The translations under genes and the position numbers were made by a program. Of a DNA stretch of 64,000 nt, positions 44,858-53,125 are shown piece by piece; position 1 is the stretch's first letter, and each line of letters begins with the position of its first letter. Under the pieces are notes generated by a model. It had not been told where the DNA came from and ran no database searches. It saw only the letters and a list, made by a program, of their open reading frames with translations. The DNA comes from Crateriforma spongiae (GTDB lineage Bacteria; Planctomycetota; Planctomycetia; Pirellulales; Pirellulaceae): positions 62,001 to 126,000 of the forward strand of contig NZ_JAAXMS010000012.1 in assembly GCF_012290005.1 (NCBI RefSeq), written 5' to 3'.

Positions 44858-44883
44858 TGATCAGTCCTCAATTGTCAAACGGG

Positions 44884-44943
44884 GTGGACGAGGTCTCGAG
44901 TCCCTTGCCGCCAATATGCACTGGCGGACCAGGTCACGAGCGC
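44884..44943 (+). repeat. Tandem 40-bp-periodic copies of family A repeat
   Basis: A copy starts at 44884 (GTGGACGAGGTCTCGAGTCC, then TTGCCGCC) and a more divergent one at 44924 (GCGGACCAGGTCACGAGCGC). The spacing of exactly 40 bases equals that of the pair at 42811. The two pairs bracket the two-span, short and M48-like genes. Confidence 0.8.
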
Positions 44944-45002
44944 TCAGTCCGACTCCACCAACTCACCGTTCCGCAAGCACACATAAGCTCGCCGCCACAG
45001 GA

Positions 45003-45161
45003 TTATGCTTGCTTCTCGAGTTCATCGATTTGTCGCCCAATCTCTTCGGCTTCGGCACGCTTTTCGTCGCTCTTTTTCCGATTCACGGTCGAGAGTTCAT
45101 ACGACTCTTGCATCAGCTTGTTGTACTTTGCCTGCAGCTTGTCTTTGCGATTTCCAAACAT
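45003..45161 (-). CDS. Lacal_2735 / DUF6435-type small protein
   Basis: A 52-residue, highly charged helical protein starting MFGNRKDKLQAKYNKLMQES and ending EEIGRQIDELEKQA. The start at the ATG ending at 45161 gives the typical MFG beginning of this widespread small-protein family of unknown function; the frame is open 23 codons upstream without conservation. It lies 65 bases downstream of the SOUL gene on the same strand. Confidence 0.75.
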   Translation of the reverse strand: MFGNRKDKLQAKYNKLMQESYELSTVNRKKSDEKRAEAEEIGRQIDELEKQA

Positions 45162-45226
45162 CGCTGGTGGTCTCCGTCGAGGGTTTTGAAAGAAGCAGGG
45201 ATTCAACCGAAGAAAATCAATTGACT

Positions 45227-45874
45227 TCACAGGTCCCCATGTCGCATCGACCCGTCCACCGAAGGCGTTTCGTCGCTGGATTGCTTTAACCGGATCAGGA
45301 TCTCGTTTCGGCCAAGCGGCCCTGGCGTGAACGGCGGATCGTACCCAGCGGCTTCCGCAGTCGTTTCTCCCTCAAGCCCACGGGACTTCATCCAATCCCG
45401 CAACCGTGCCTCTTGCTTCTTTGCGAGTTTCGAATCCATCCGCCCTGAAAATCGAATGACGGCAAAGCGGCCGCCTTCACGTCGGCGGATCTCGACCCCG
45501 TCGCTCTTGGGATCCGGCACACCTTTGACCGCAACTTCCTTGGGCATCACAAAACCCATCGAAACGTCCGACAAGCCGCTATCGCCCTCCATGAAAACCG
45601 GCGTCGTCATCGCGATCTTTTGGTCGCTTTCGTTGTTGCCGCTGATGTATCGAAACAGCCGCATGAAACTGCCATCCCGCCCCTGCGAATCCAGCTTCGA
45701 GCTTGTCGCCGCCAGCATCAGATCGGGGTATTCGCGGATTTCGATATCGCCATCGGTTTCAACGACCTTGTACTCCGCTGACTCGTATCCGGCTCTCGCC
45801 GTCATCGTCCACGCGGCGGTCCCGAGCACAGCGGCCCCCACGAGCACCCCCAGATGAAACATTTTGCGTGTCAT
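45227..45874 (-). CDS. SOUL-family heme-binding protein, exported
   Basis: A 215-residue protein with a signal peptide (HLGVLVGAAVLGTAAWTMTA then RAGYESAEYKVVE) and the SOUL domain: DGDIEIREYPDLMLAAT, FMRLFRYISGNNESDQKIAM, TTPVFME, GFVMPKEVAV and FAVIRFSGRMD. Bacterial SOUL proteins are thought to bind tetrapyrroles. It is placed upstream of the small DUF6435-type gene, with 65 bases between, possibly in one transcript. The adjacent upstream region (45875-46421) contains a repeat element. Confidence 0.9.
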   Translation of the reverse strand: MTRKMFHLGVLVGAAVLGTAAWTMTARAGYESAEYKVVETDGDIEIREYPDLMLAATSSKLDSQGRDGSFMRLFRYISGNNESDQKIAMTTPVFMEGDSGLSDVSMGFVMPKEVAVKGVPDPKSDGVEIRRREGGRFAVIRFSGRMDSKLAKKQEARLRDWMKSRGLEGETTAEAAGYDPPFTPGPLGRNEILIRLKQSSDETPSVDGSMRHGDL

Positions 45875-46421
45875 ACCTCAAACCCTTAATTGAATGTCCG
45901 TTGTCGCATTCTAGGTGCTTGGGAAGCAGACACCGTTTCGCGTCTGACAATGGGCAACGATGCCCCGGTCGGAACCGGACATGGAAGAGTCATTCGAGAC
46001 CGCAAAGCACCACTACCGGCGGCAAGATACATCCGTTGGATACACGCCCGTTCAACGCCCCACGTTGTCGATCGCGTCGACTGGGCAGGCAAATCTTGAA
46101 GTAGGCCGGCGGGAGGTGACGCGGTTCATGCTGCGGGGGCTATATCGCGTTAAGCAAGCGGACAGAATTTTTGCGACAAATGACAACCCGACGCATCGGC
46201 GAGAGACCGCGTTCTTCGCCGGTTCGTTCCTCGCTTTCGCGTTTTGAAGTTGCGATACTACCCGCGGCCTCCTTCTTTTCGGTAACCGAAGCGTGAGCGA
46301 ATCGATGCCAACAGCATTTCTTTCCCTCGCTCAAGCGTCGGGTTACCAGAAAAACGCGACTTCAAAACCTACGCGTCGGGTTACTGAACTTAGAAGAATC
46401 TATCCGCCTACTTAGCAACGA
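45875..46421. other. 547-base intergenic region with repeat element
   Basis: The space between the copper-storage gene (which ends at 46422) and the SOUL gene (which begins at 45874), both on the minus strand. It contains the family B inverted element at 46183-46385. No coding or RNA gene pattern was found elsewhere in it. Confidence 0.5.
46183..46385. repeat. Imperfect inverted repeat element (family B)
   Basis: Arms GGTAACCGAAGCGTGAGCGA (46281-46300) and TCGCTCAAGCGTCGGGTTACC (46327-46347, split copy of the reverse complement) face each other across 26 bases. Outside them, CGTTTTGAAGTTGCG (around 46240) faces CGCGACTTCAAAAC (around 46355), and AACCCGACGC (46185) faces GCGTCGGGTT (46373). 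The outer arms differ by a ~14-base gap. The whole structure lies between the SOUL and copper-storage genes. Confidence 0.75.
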
Positions 46422-46853
46422 TCACTGCTCTGCCTGGCACGCTTCGATGCATGCCCGACACGCTTTCGCACAAGCCTGGCATTCGGGATGGTCGTGCTTT
46501 TCGCACTCGGCGACACACCTTTGACAACTTTCGATGCACAGCTTCATGATCGATGCGGACATCGGACCGCCACGTGCATCGCTGGCCGCGCACGCTCGGC
46601 AGATGTCGGCACAGTCCTGGCAGATCTTGATGCAATCCATCATGTCGTCCATGCCATCAGCCAGAGCTTCCAGGCATGCCGCAACACAGTTTTCGCAGTG
46701 CGCGACGCAGTCGCTGCAAGTCAACGCGCAGCGGAGATCCAATCCGTCGGTGTGCGAATGACTGTGTTGCTGATCATCGGCTCGCACTGCGGTTGAGGCC
46801 ATCACGGCGGCGGGTGCAGCGGCAAGGGCGGAAATCACGCTTCGTCGGTCCAT
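46422..46853 (-). CDS. Csp-type four-helix-bundle copper storage protein (DUF326), exported
   Basis: The 143-residue protein begins with a likely Tat signal (DRRSVISALAAAPAAVMAST) and then a mature region of about 115 residues with about 20 cysteines in CxxC- and CxxxC-type spacings along helices (ALTCSDCVAHCENCVAACLE; DCIKICQDCADICRACAA; LCIESCQRCVAEC; ECQACAKACRACIEAC). This matches Csp1-type proteins, which fill a four-helix bundle with Cu(I) thiolates. The start at the ATG ending at 46853 gives the signal; the frame is open further but nonsensical. No copper ATPase or regulator is in the window. Copper from the terminal oxidase might be its context, though that gene set is 15 kb away. Confidence 0.92.
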   Translation of the reverse strand: MDRRSVISALAAAPAAVMASTAVRADDQQHSHSHTDGLDLRCALTCSDCVAHCENCVAACLEALADGMDDMMDCIKICQDCADICRACAASDARGGPMSASIMKLCIESCQRCVAECEKHDHPECQACAKACRACIEACQAEQ

Positions 46854-47234
46854 GTCAGGCTCCTTCGGGGAACAGTGGGTCTGGTGCATCGCACACGACG
46901 CCGATCGGGCATCGCAAGCGGGCGATCCTCCAGACGCAGAAAATCTGGCTTGCGCCAGATCGCGACAAGCTGCAAACTTCATGCCTGTCGGACCGCGGGT
47001 GATTCGGCGCCTGGCACGAAGGAGCCGATGCCCGACGGCGCGGCAATTTCGAAACCACATCCTCCAAAGAGAACGAAAATCCAACAATCAAACGTCGCGC
47101 CCTGTCGGACGCAGTCGGGATCCGTGGCGCATGAACCGATCGCGATCACTCTTCCCGCGGAAACCCCCGAAACCGGCCGGCCCGGCGCAGATGCGCAAGC
47201 GTTTTGAATCGACACCGACCTGAAAGCGAAACGG
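46854..47234. other. Intergenic region between copper-storage and diheme-protein genes
   Basis: The 381 bases hold the upstream region of the Csp-type gene. A minus-strand open frame (46979-47248) overlaps the diheme gene's end but has no conserved features, so it is not called. No repeat recognised. Confidence 0.4.
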
Positions 47235-48608
47235 CTACGGAATCTCAAGCGTCTCGATTACATCCGCATTCTTGAATCCGATTCCAAACACCGCATCGAA
47301 CACAGATGTGGCATCAGGGTCGCGATTGTTCAGCAGGCGGGTAGGCGATTCGGCGAGCGTGTTGTCGTGATCAAGAAAAAGACGTATTTGCACCTTGCTC
47401 GGTTCAAGCGTGACACCGGCTGGATCCAGCTGGTCGCGTTGTTCGGACTTTGCCAAGACGAAGAGTGATCCGTTGACGATTTTGCGCGGCGTGACCAGTG
47501 ACTGAGTGAATGCGATGGGTTCATCCGCCCAACGATCGGTCTTCTCGTCCCAACGGTGCACGAACACTTGAACGGTTGCCAGATTTGGCCACGATTCTGG
47601 AACGCCTTTGATACGTACAACGTGCTGGGTCGGATACCAATTGTCCTCGGGAAGTTCATCGTCGGACTCGTAGCCACCCGAAACGGAAGCTGCGTAATCC
47701 TCCAGCCAATGCAACCAAGCCTTGTATGACTGATCGCCTTTGTGCATCTTGATACCGCCCATGTGTGACACCGGAATTTGCGAAGACGGTTCGCCGATTT
47801 TTCCTTCCGAGGTCTTCGGCGGAAGTTTTGCTGTTGGCTTTTGGATCAACAAGCTCAAGGTGGGATTCTTAAGATTGATCAACGGCAGAACCGTGCCTTT
47901 GCGTTTCTGTTCGCTTCCAACGATCCGGCTGCTGGCAACCAACGAACGCATCGTCTCCCACGGCGTCTCCTTGAAGAGGTTCATGCGTGCTCCGTACTGC
48001 TTGACGAAGTCTCGATGCCTTTCGATGGGCTTTTGATGCATCGGATTGTCCGCGTCCAATTCGCCCGGCGTGTGGCAGGGGAAACATCGCATCCGCTGGG
48101 ACCAGACATTTCTGACGAATGAATCCAGAACACGATCTTTTCGTGTGTGGCGAATCAAATCATCTGAATGACTTGGCCCTGCCTTCTGATTGCCTGCGGA
48201 CGGGCGGGCCGAAAGCAGATCCTGGTCCTGACAACAAGCGACAATCCAATAGGAAAAGGCGTCGTACTCCGCCTTGCGATTCTTTGCGTGAATCCGCCGG
48301 GCTAGTGCATCGGGATCAGAATCGCCCATGGAAATCAGGTGCAGGATTTTGGATTCACTGGGGCGTTCGGTGTCGATCAGTCCTTGTTCTCGCAGCGACA
48401 AAAACGTTTCACGACTGGAGGGAAGGATGTAGTCCTTCAAGTCGACGGCGGAAAGATGGCACTGGACGCAGCTTGATGGGTTGGGCGAATCAAAAATCGG
48501 CTTCAAACGCGTCTCATATATCGACTCGGGCGTTGGTTCCTGAGCGGTCCCGGTCACTAGCATCCCCGCAAAAGTGATAACCGCGACCCAGCATCTGACG
48601 TCGTGCAT
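47235..48608 (-). CDS. Secreted diheme c-type cytochrome-like protein (planctomycete type)
   Basis: A 457-residue exported protein (signal RCWVAVITFAGMLVTGTAQE). Two c-heme motifs are visible: CVQCH near residue 47 (IFDSPNPSSCVQCHLSAVDL) and CFPCH near residue 177 (MRCFPCHTPGELDADNP). Between them is a helical region with conserved Ser and Arg; after residue ~280 comes a beta-sandwich domain (VVRIKGVPESWPNLATVQVF). Planctomycete genomes have many such large cytochrome-domain surface proteins of unknown electron partner. Monocistronic as seen, with 494 bases upstream. Confidence 0.8.
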   Translation of the reverse strand: MHDVRCWVAVITFAGMLVTGTAQEPTPESIYETRLKPIFDSPNPSSCVQCHLSAVDLKDYILPSSRETFLSLREQGLIDTERPSESKILHLISMGDSDPDALARRIHAKNRKAEYDAFSYWIVACCQDQDLLSARPSAGNQKAGPSHSDDLIRHTRKDRVLDSFVRNVWSQRMRCFPCHTPGELDADNPMHQKPIERHRDFVKQYGARMNLFKETPWETMRSLVASSRIVGSEQKRKGTVLPLINLKNPTLSLLIQKPTAKLPPKTSEGKIGEPSSQIPVSHMGGIKMHKGDQSYKAWLHWLEDYAASVSGGYESDDELPEDNWYPTQHVVRIKGVPESWPNLATVQVFVHRWDEKTDRWADEPIAFTQSLVTPRKIVNGSLFVLAKSEQRDQLDPAGVTLEPSKVQIRLFLDHDNTLAESPTRLLNNRDPDATSVFDAVFGIGFKNADVIETLEIP

Positions 48609-49102
48609 CTGACAAATCCATCACCCCGGCCCAAGCGTTTGTAAACGTGCAGCCTTCAATTGTATCGCACCCGCATTCGGCCCACCGACAAAAGCAAGTA
48701 CCGACAGATGGAAACCCCAATGGCTGGCGAATCCCATTGTGCATGCTCATCACGCTGCAATCGGTCATTCGCTCACCCGAGCCGATTTCCCGCAGCCATA
48801 CGGGTATTCCGGTGTCGCGAGGTAGACGACGTTGAAGCACTTTAACGAAATCGAAAGATCTAGAGGTTGTCGGCAGCGCCAGCACACCGCCGAAGCAGAC
48901 GTGATCCTGATGAGCGATCACCGATGCCCCGCATTGCCAGTCACATCACGGGGACCGGCCATCGTTCGCCGATGATGTCATGATCATGTGAAACGCGCAC
49001 ATCCACTACTTCATCCACGCCGAGGATCAACACGACAAATTGGGCAAGGCTTATCATGTGCGGTCCGAACAATGATCCGCACAGACCTCTGCAACAGAGC
49101 CG
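48609..49102. other. Intergenic region with a possible coding remnant
   Basis: The 494 bases separate the diheme gene from a divergent FAD oxidoreductase gene. On the minus strand (48921 to about 48640) an open frame has a stretch like the coils of a right-handed beta-helix protein (GERMTDCSVMSMHNGIR; CDTIEGCTFTNAWAGVM), with many Cys and Asn at ladder-like spacing; it overlaps the diheme gene start. This may be a gene remnant, or chance. No RNA gene recognised. Confidence 0.3.
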
Positions 49103-50998
49103 ATGAACGCGCAACATCTCTCGCTGTCTCACGTATTCCGACTCGCCTGCTTTTGCTCTCTGGTCTGCATGACTCCGCCAGCGTATCAAGCAAACGCAGC
49201 CGACAAATCCTATGACGTTGTTGTCTACGGGGGCACGCCGGCGGGGATCGCGGCGGCGGTTGAATCTGGTCGCGATGGTGCAACGGTATTGATTGTCGAA
49301 CCCAATCGCTATGTCGGCGGAATGCTCAGCAACGGTCTCTGCCACGCAGACTTCCGAACATTCGAGGGCCTTACCGGCAGCTATCTCGAGCTAACAAAGC
49401 GAATTCGCAAGTTTTATCGTGACCGGTACGGCGCAAATTCGGCACAGGCCCTGGGCAACTTTCGCGGCACCCATGCGGAACCATCCGTCAACCGCCAGAC
49501 GTTTGAAGGCTGGCTAAACGAAAGCCCGAACATCCAGGTCATGACGCAGACATCGTTGCATTCGGCGACGACGGATCGATCGTCCAGACGACTGTCCTTC
49601 GTCCAGATACGGTCCAGCGAAGGCAGGGACCTTCGAATCCACGCCCGTCACTGGATCGACGCAAGTTACGAGGGTGATTTGATGGCGGCATCGGGCTGCG
49701 CTTTTGATGTCGGTCAGGAAGCAACGGATACGTACGGCGAATCGTTGGCGCCCCAACAGGCGACCGAATCGGTGCAGGGATACAACTTTCGATTGGTTGT
49801 CACCAACGACGCCAAAAACCAGATCGAAACGCCAAGGCCGAAAGGCTACGATCGAAACGACTTCACGCCGCTTCTGGATCTGATTCAATCCGGCCGCATC
49901 GACAAACCGTTTTGCATGGCTAGCGGTGATCCGGCTGCAATCTTCAAAGCCCAGGAACCACCACTGCCAAATGCCAAGTACGACGTCAACGATGTTTCCA
50001 ACGGCCGCGTCCGCCTGTCGTTACCGCAGATCAGTGACACTTGGCCGGCAGACAATCGGGCCGAACGCGATCGATTGTTCGACGAACACCTGCGTCATCA
50101 AATCGGCTTGCTGTATTTCGTCCAGAATGATGTCGCGGTTCCTGATTTCTTTCGCAGGCAAGCGAATCAGTTCAAGCTGTGCGCGGATGAATTTACTGAA
50201 ACGAATGGCATTCCGGATCAACTGTACGTTCGGGAAGGCCGGCGGATGGTCGGCCGCTATATCTTCACCGAAAAAGATGTCCAGTGCGGGAGTGGTTTGC
50301 GGGCAAAATTTCAATCGGATGCCATCGCAATGGGCGACTACGGACCGAACTGTCACGGAACCGATCACGACGGTCCGCGAATCGGCGGCCGCCACCGCGG
50401 TGAATTTTATAAACGATGCCCGCCATATCAGATTCCTATCGGCGTTTTGCAGCCACGTGAACTGGACAACCTTTTGGTGCCCGTTGCCTGCAGCGCTTCG
50501 CACGTCGGCTTTTGTGCGTTGCGTTTAGAACCGATCTGGATGTCGCTTGGACAAGCTGCCGGCGTGGCAACGCGAATTGCTGTCGATCGAAACGTGGCGG
50601 CAACGACGATCGATGCGGTGACCGTTCGGAAACAACTCCATCGCAGCAAAGCGGCAACGATATACATCAGCGATGTACGCGAGGACGACGAAAATTTTGG
50701 AATCGTTCAAGCGTGGGGATCGATCGGTGGCTTTCACCACGACGATCATTCGCCGCAGCCGGCGGACACGTGCGGCACGCGAGGCGACAACATCATTGGA
50801 CAATACTACGAAGCATTCCCGGGACACACGGCTCGTTTGGACGAAACACTCAGTCGCCAAACACGCCAACGATGGGAGTCGCTGGCCAAGCGTCGCGGCA
50901 TCAAAGTCTCTGTCGTTACCGATTCGGTCACGCGAGGTGAATGGTTGCGTTTGACTCTGAATATGGGCCAGACCTCTGCAAAGACCGCAAGACAGTGA
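49103..50998 (+). CDS. Secreted FAD-dependent oxidoreductase (PF12831-type)
   Basis: The 631 residues have a signal peptide (HVFRLACFCSLVCMTPPAYQ then ANAADKSYD), an N-terminal dinucleotide fold VVVYGGTPAGIAAAVESGRD and the family's GGMLSNGLCHADFRTFEG and YEGDLMAASGC motifs, then CSASHVGFCALRLEPIWMSLG near the C-terminus, where FAD contacts lie. It should oxidise a carbohydrate or related compound outside the cytoplasm or in the periplasm; the PL11 lyase gene follows after 120 bases. A C-terminal domain of ~100 residues (DVREDDENFGIVQAWGSIGG) has no name. Probably pectin-linked by context. Confidence 0.86.
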   Translation: MNAQHLSLSHVFRLACFCSLVCMTPPAYQANAADKSYDVVVYGGTPAGIAAAVESGRDGATVLIVEPNRYVGGMLSNGLCHADFRTFEGLTGSYLELTKRIRKFYRDRYGANSAQALGNFRGTHAEPSVNRQTFEGWLNESPNIQVMTQTSLHSATTDRSSRRLSFVQIRSSEGRDLRIHARHWIDASYEGDLMAASGCAFDVGQEATDTYGESLAPQQATESVQGYNFRLVVTNDAKNQIETPRPKGYDRNDFTPLLDLIQSGRIDKPFCMASGDPAAIFKAQEPPLPNAKYDVNDVSNGRVRLSLPQISDTWPADNRAERDRLFDEHLRHQIGLLYFVQNDVAVPDFFRRQANQFKLCADEFTETNGIPDQLYVREGRRMVGRYIFTEKDVQCGSGLRAKFQSDAIAMGDYGPNCHGTDHDGPRIGGRHRGEFYKRCPPYQIPIGVLQPRELDNLLVPVACSASHVGFCALRLEPIWMSLGQAAGVATRIAVDRNVAATTIDAVTVRKQLHRSKAATIYISDVREDDENFGIVQAWGSIGGFHHDDHSPQPADTCGTRGDNIIGQYYEAFPGHTARLDETLSRQTRQRWESLAKRRGIKVSVVTDSVTRGEWLRLTLNMGQTSAKTARQ

Positions 50999-51118
50999 CC
51001 AATCGATTGCGTGACGTGATGGCGCCGGAGACCGCGATCGGTTGCGGCCGTCTCCGTTCCAAAGCCGAACAAACGCCACGCAACAATCGACACACCATTT
51101 TTCAGCGAGCATCCGACG

Positions 51119-53047
51119 ATGCAACGACACTTACAGCTCTTGACACTTTTCGTTGCGATCTGCGTCCTGAACCCGGCTTATGGACAGCCACTTGACTGGG
51201 AGGATCTTGACCGAGGCTTGGTAGCAATTCAGACCGATCAAGGCGTTTTTCTCAGTTGGCGTTTGCTTTTCGATGACGCCTCTGACGTTGCATTCGATTT
51301 GTGGCGTGGGGTCGGCACCGACAAAGTGAAGAAACTGAATGACCAACCGCTGCGTGGGTCGACCCACTTTCTGGACGCAGCACCTCCTGCATCGGGAAAG
51401 GTCACCTACGGCATCACCCGCACGAGCGCACCTGGGGGAATCACAGAACCGCAAGCCAAAAACCAAGTATCCATCGATCTTGACCATGCGCCGTTCGGCT
51501 ACCTGGAAATCCCGACGGAGATTCCATCTGGCTATCACGCCAACGACGCGTCGGCCGGCGACCTCGATGGTGACGGCCGTTATGAGTTGGTGGTTCACGT
51601 CGCCGGTCGCGGCCATGACAACTCTCGCGGTGGAATGACCGACCCACCATTGTTTCATGCGTACACCTTGGATGGTCAAAGATTGTGGCAGATCAATCTT
51701 GGCAAAAACGTCCGCGAGGGCGCACATTACAATCCGTTTCTAGTGTTTGATTTTGATGGGGACGGTCACGCTGAATTCGTTTGTCGAACAAGTGATGGAA
51801 CGGTGGATGGGCGTGGGCAGGCGATCGGTGACCCATCAGCTGATTGGCGAGTGCCATTGCCGGTCGCTTTGCGTGACGGCGAAGGTTCGACACACCGACG
51901 TCGCCTGCCGGGAGACGTGGGCAAGATCCTCTCGGGTCCTGAATACATGACCGTTTTTGATGGACGCACCGGCGCTGCATTGGATACAGTGACCTATCTT
52001 CCCCAACGTGCTCCCGACAACGACAACCCATCACGGGAACTGCAACAGCAGATTTGGGGCGATGACTATGGCAATCGAATGGATCGCTTTCTTGCGGCGG
52101 TCGCATTCTTGGATGGCAAACACCCGAGCATCGTGATGTCCCGGGGCTACTACACAAGAACAGTCATCGCCGCTTGGGATTTTCGCGACGGTCAAATTCA
52201 GAAACGCTGGCTGTTCGACAGCGACGAAGTCAATTTCGATGGCCACCGCAATCCTTGGGCGCGACAGGGGAACCACAGCATTTCGGTAGCCGATGTCGAC
52301 AACGACGGACGCGACGAGATCGTGTTTGGATCGATGGTGGTCGACGACGATGGCACGGGGCTTTACTCAACGAATCTCGGTCACGGAGATGCTCAGCACA
52401 CAGGAGACCTTGATCCACGGAGACCTGGCCTTGAGACTTGGAGCATTCACGAAAGCAATCGCCCCGAACCAGACTTTATCGGGTCCGAGTTGAGAGATGC
52501 CGAAACCGGCCGAATTCTTTTCGTTGGACGACGCGGTCGTGATGTGGCCAGAGGTATGGCAGCGGATATTGACCCACGTTATCCCGGCGCAGAACTGTGG
52601 GATGGGTCTCGAGATCTTTGGACGGCCAATGGCAAAGTGATCGGGCCAGCGCCACGGTCGACCAACATGGCCATCTGGTGGGACGGAGACAGGCTACGGG
52701 AACTGCTGGATGGAGTTCGAATCGAAAAGTGGGATCATTTGGCCCACGAGCAGAGACTCCTGTTCGACGGACCGCGGGCTGGCGTCGTCGCGAACAACGG
52801 TTCGAAGAACAATCCCTGCTTGGCCGCCGATCTGATCGGTGACTGGCGGGAAGAGTTGGTCGCCCGTTCCGCAGACAATCAAGCCCTGCGAATCTACGTT
52901 TCAACCATCCCAACACAGCACCGCCAGGTCACTTTGATGCAAGACCGTCAGTATCGACTCGGCGTCGCTTGGCAGAACGTTGGATACAATCAGCCGCCAC
53001 ACACGCGTGACTTCATCGGCGCGGTCGATCATTCGAAGCCCAAATGA
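51119..53047 (+). CDS. Rhamnogalacturonan endolyase, polysaccharide lyase family 11
   Basis: A 642-residue exported enzyme (signal LQLLTLFVAICVLNPAYG). It has the PL11 beta-propeller signature: EDLDRGLVAIQTDQGVFLSW at the start, ASAGDLDGDGRYELVV, FDFDGDGHAEFVCRTSDGTV, DVDNDGRDEIVFGSMVVDD, and ADIDPRYPGAELWD. The calcium-binding DxDxDG loops repeat between residues ~140 and ~480 as expected for this lyase, which cleaves the rhamnogalacturonan I backbone by beta-elimination. Gene order FAD oxidoreductase, PL11, Tat lipoprotein suggests a pectin-type operon. Confidence 0.93.
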   Translation: MQRHLQLLTLFVAICVLNPAYGQPLDWEDLDRGLVAIQTDQGVFLSWRLLFDDASDVAFDLWRGVGTDKVKKLNDQPLRGSTHFLDAAPPASGKVTYGITRTSAPGGITEPQAKNQVSIDLDHAPFGYLEIPTEIPSGYHANDASAGDLDGDGRYELVVHVAGRGHDNSRGGMTDPPLFHAYTLDGQRLWQINLGKNVREGAHYNPFLVFDFDGDGHAEFVCRTSDGTVDGRGQAIGDPSADWRVPLPVALRDGEGSTHRRRLPGDVGKILSGPEYMTVFDGRTGAALDTVTYLPQRAPDNDNPSRELQQQIWGDDYGNRMDRFLAAVAFLDGKHPSIVMSRGYYTRTVIAAWDFRDGQIQKRWLFDSDEVNFDGHRNPWARQGNHSISVADVDNDGRDEIVFGSMVVDDDGTGLYSTNLGHGDAQHTGDLDPRRPGLETWSIHESNRPEPDFIGSELRDAETGRILFVGRRGRDVARGMAADIDPRYPGAELWDGSRDLWTANGKVIGPAPRSTNMAIWWDGDRLRELLDGVRIEKWDHLAHEQRLLFDGPRAGVVANNGSKNNPCLAADLIGDWREELVARSADNQALRIYVSTIPTQHRQVTLMQDRQYRLGVAWQNVGYNQPPHTRDFIGAVDHSKPK

Positions 53048-53125
53048 ATCGTTCAGTATTCAAAAGCTCTGCTGAATCAACATCATCCGCTCTGAAAACC
53101 ACGCACCCGTGAAGACCGAGAGATC

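Noticed and set aside
46979-47248. Small minus-strand gene before the copper-storage gene
   Set aside because: The frame overlaps the end of the diheme gene and has no coding-like pattern or start signal.
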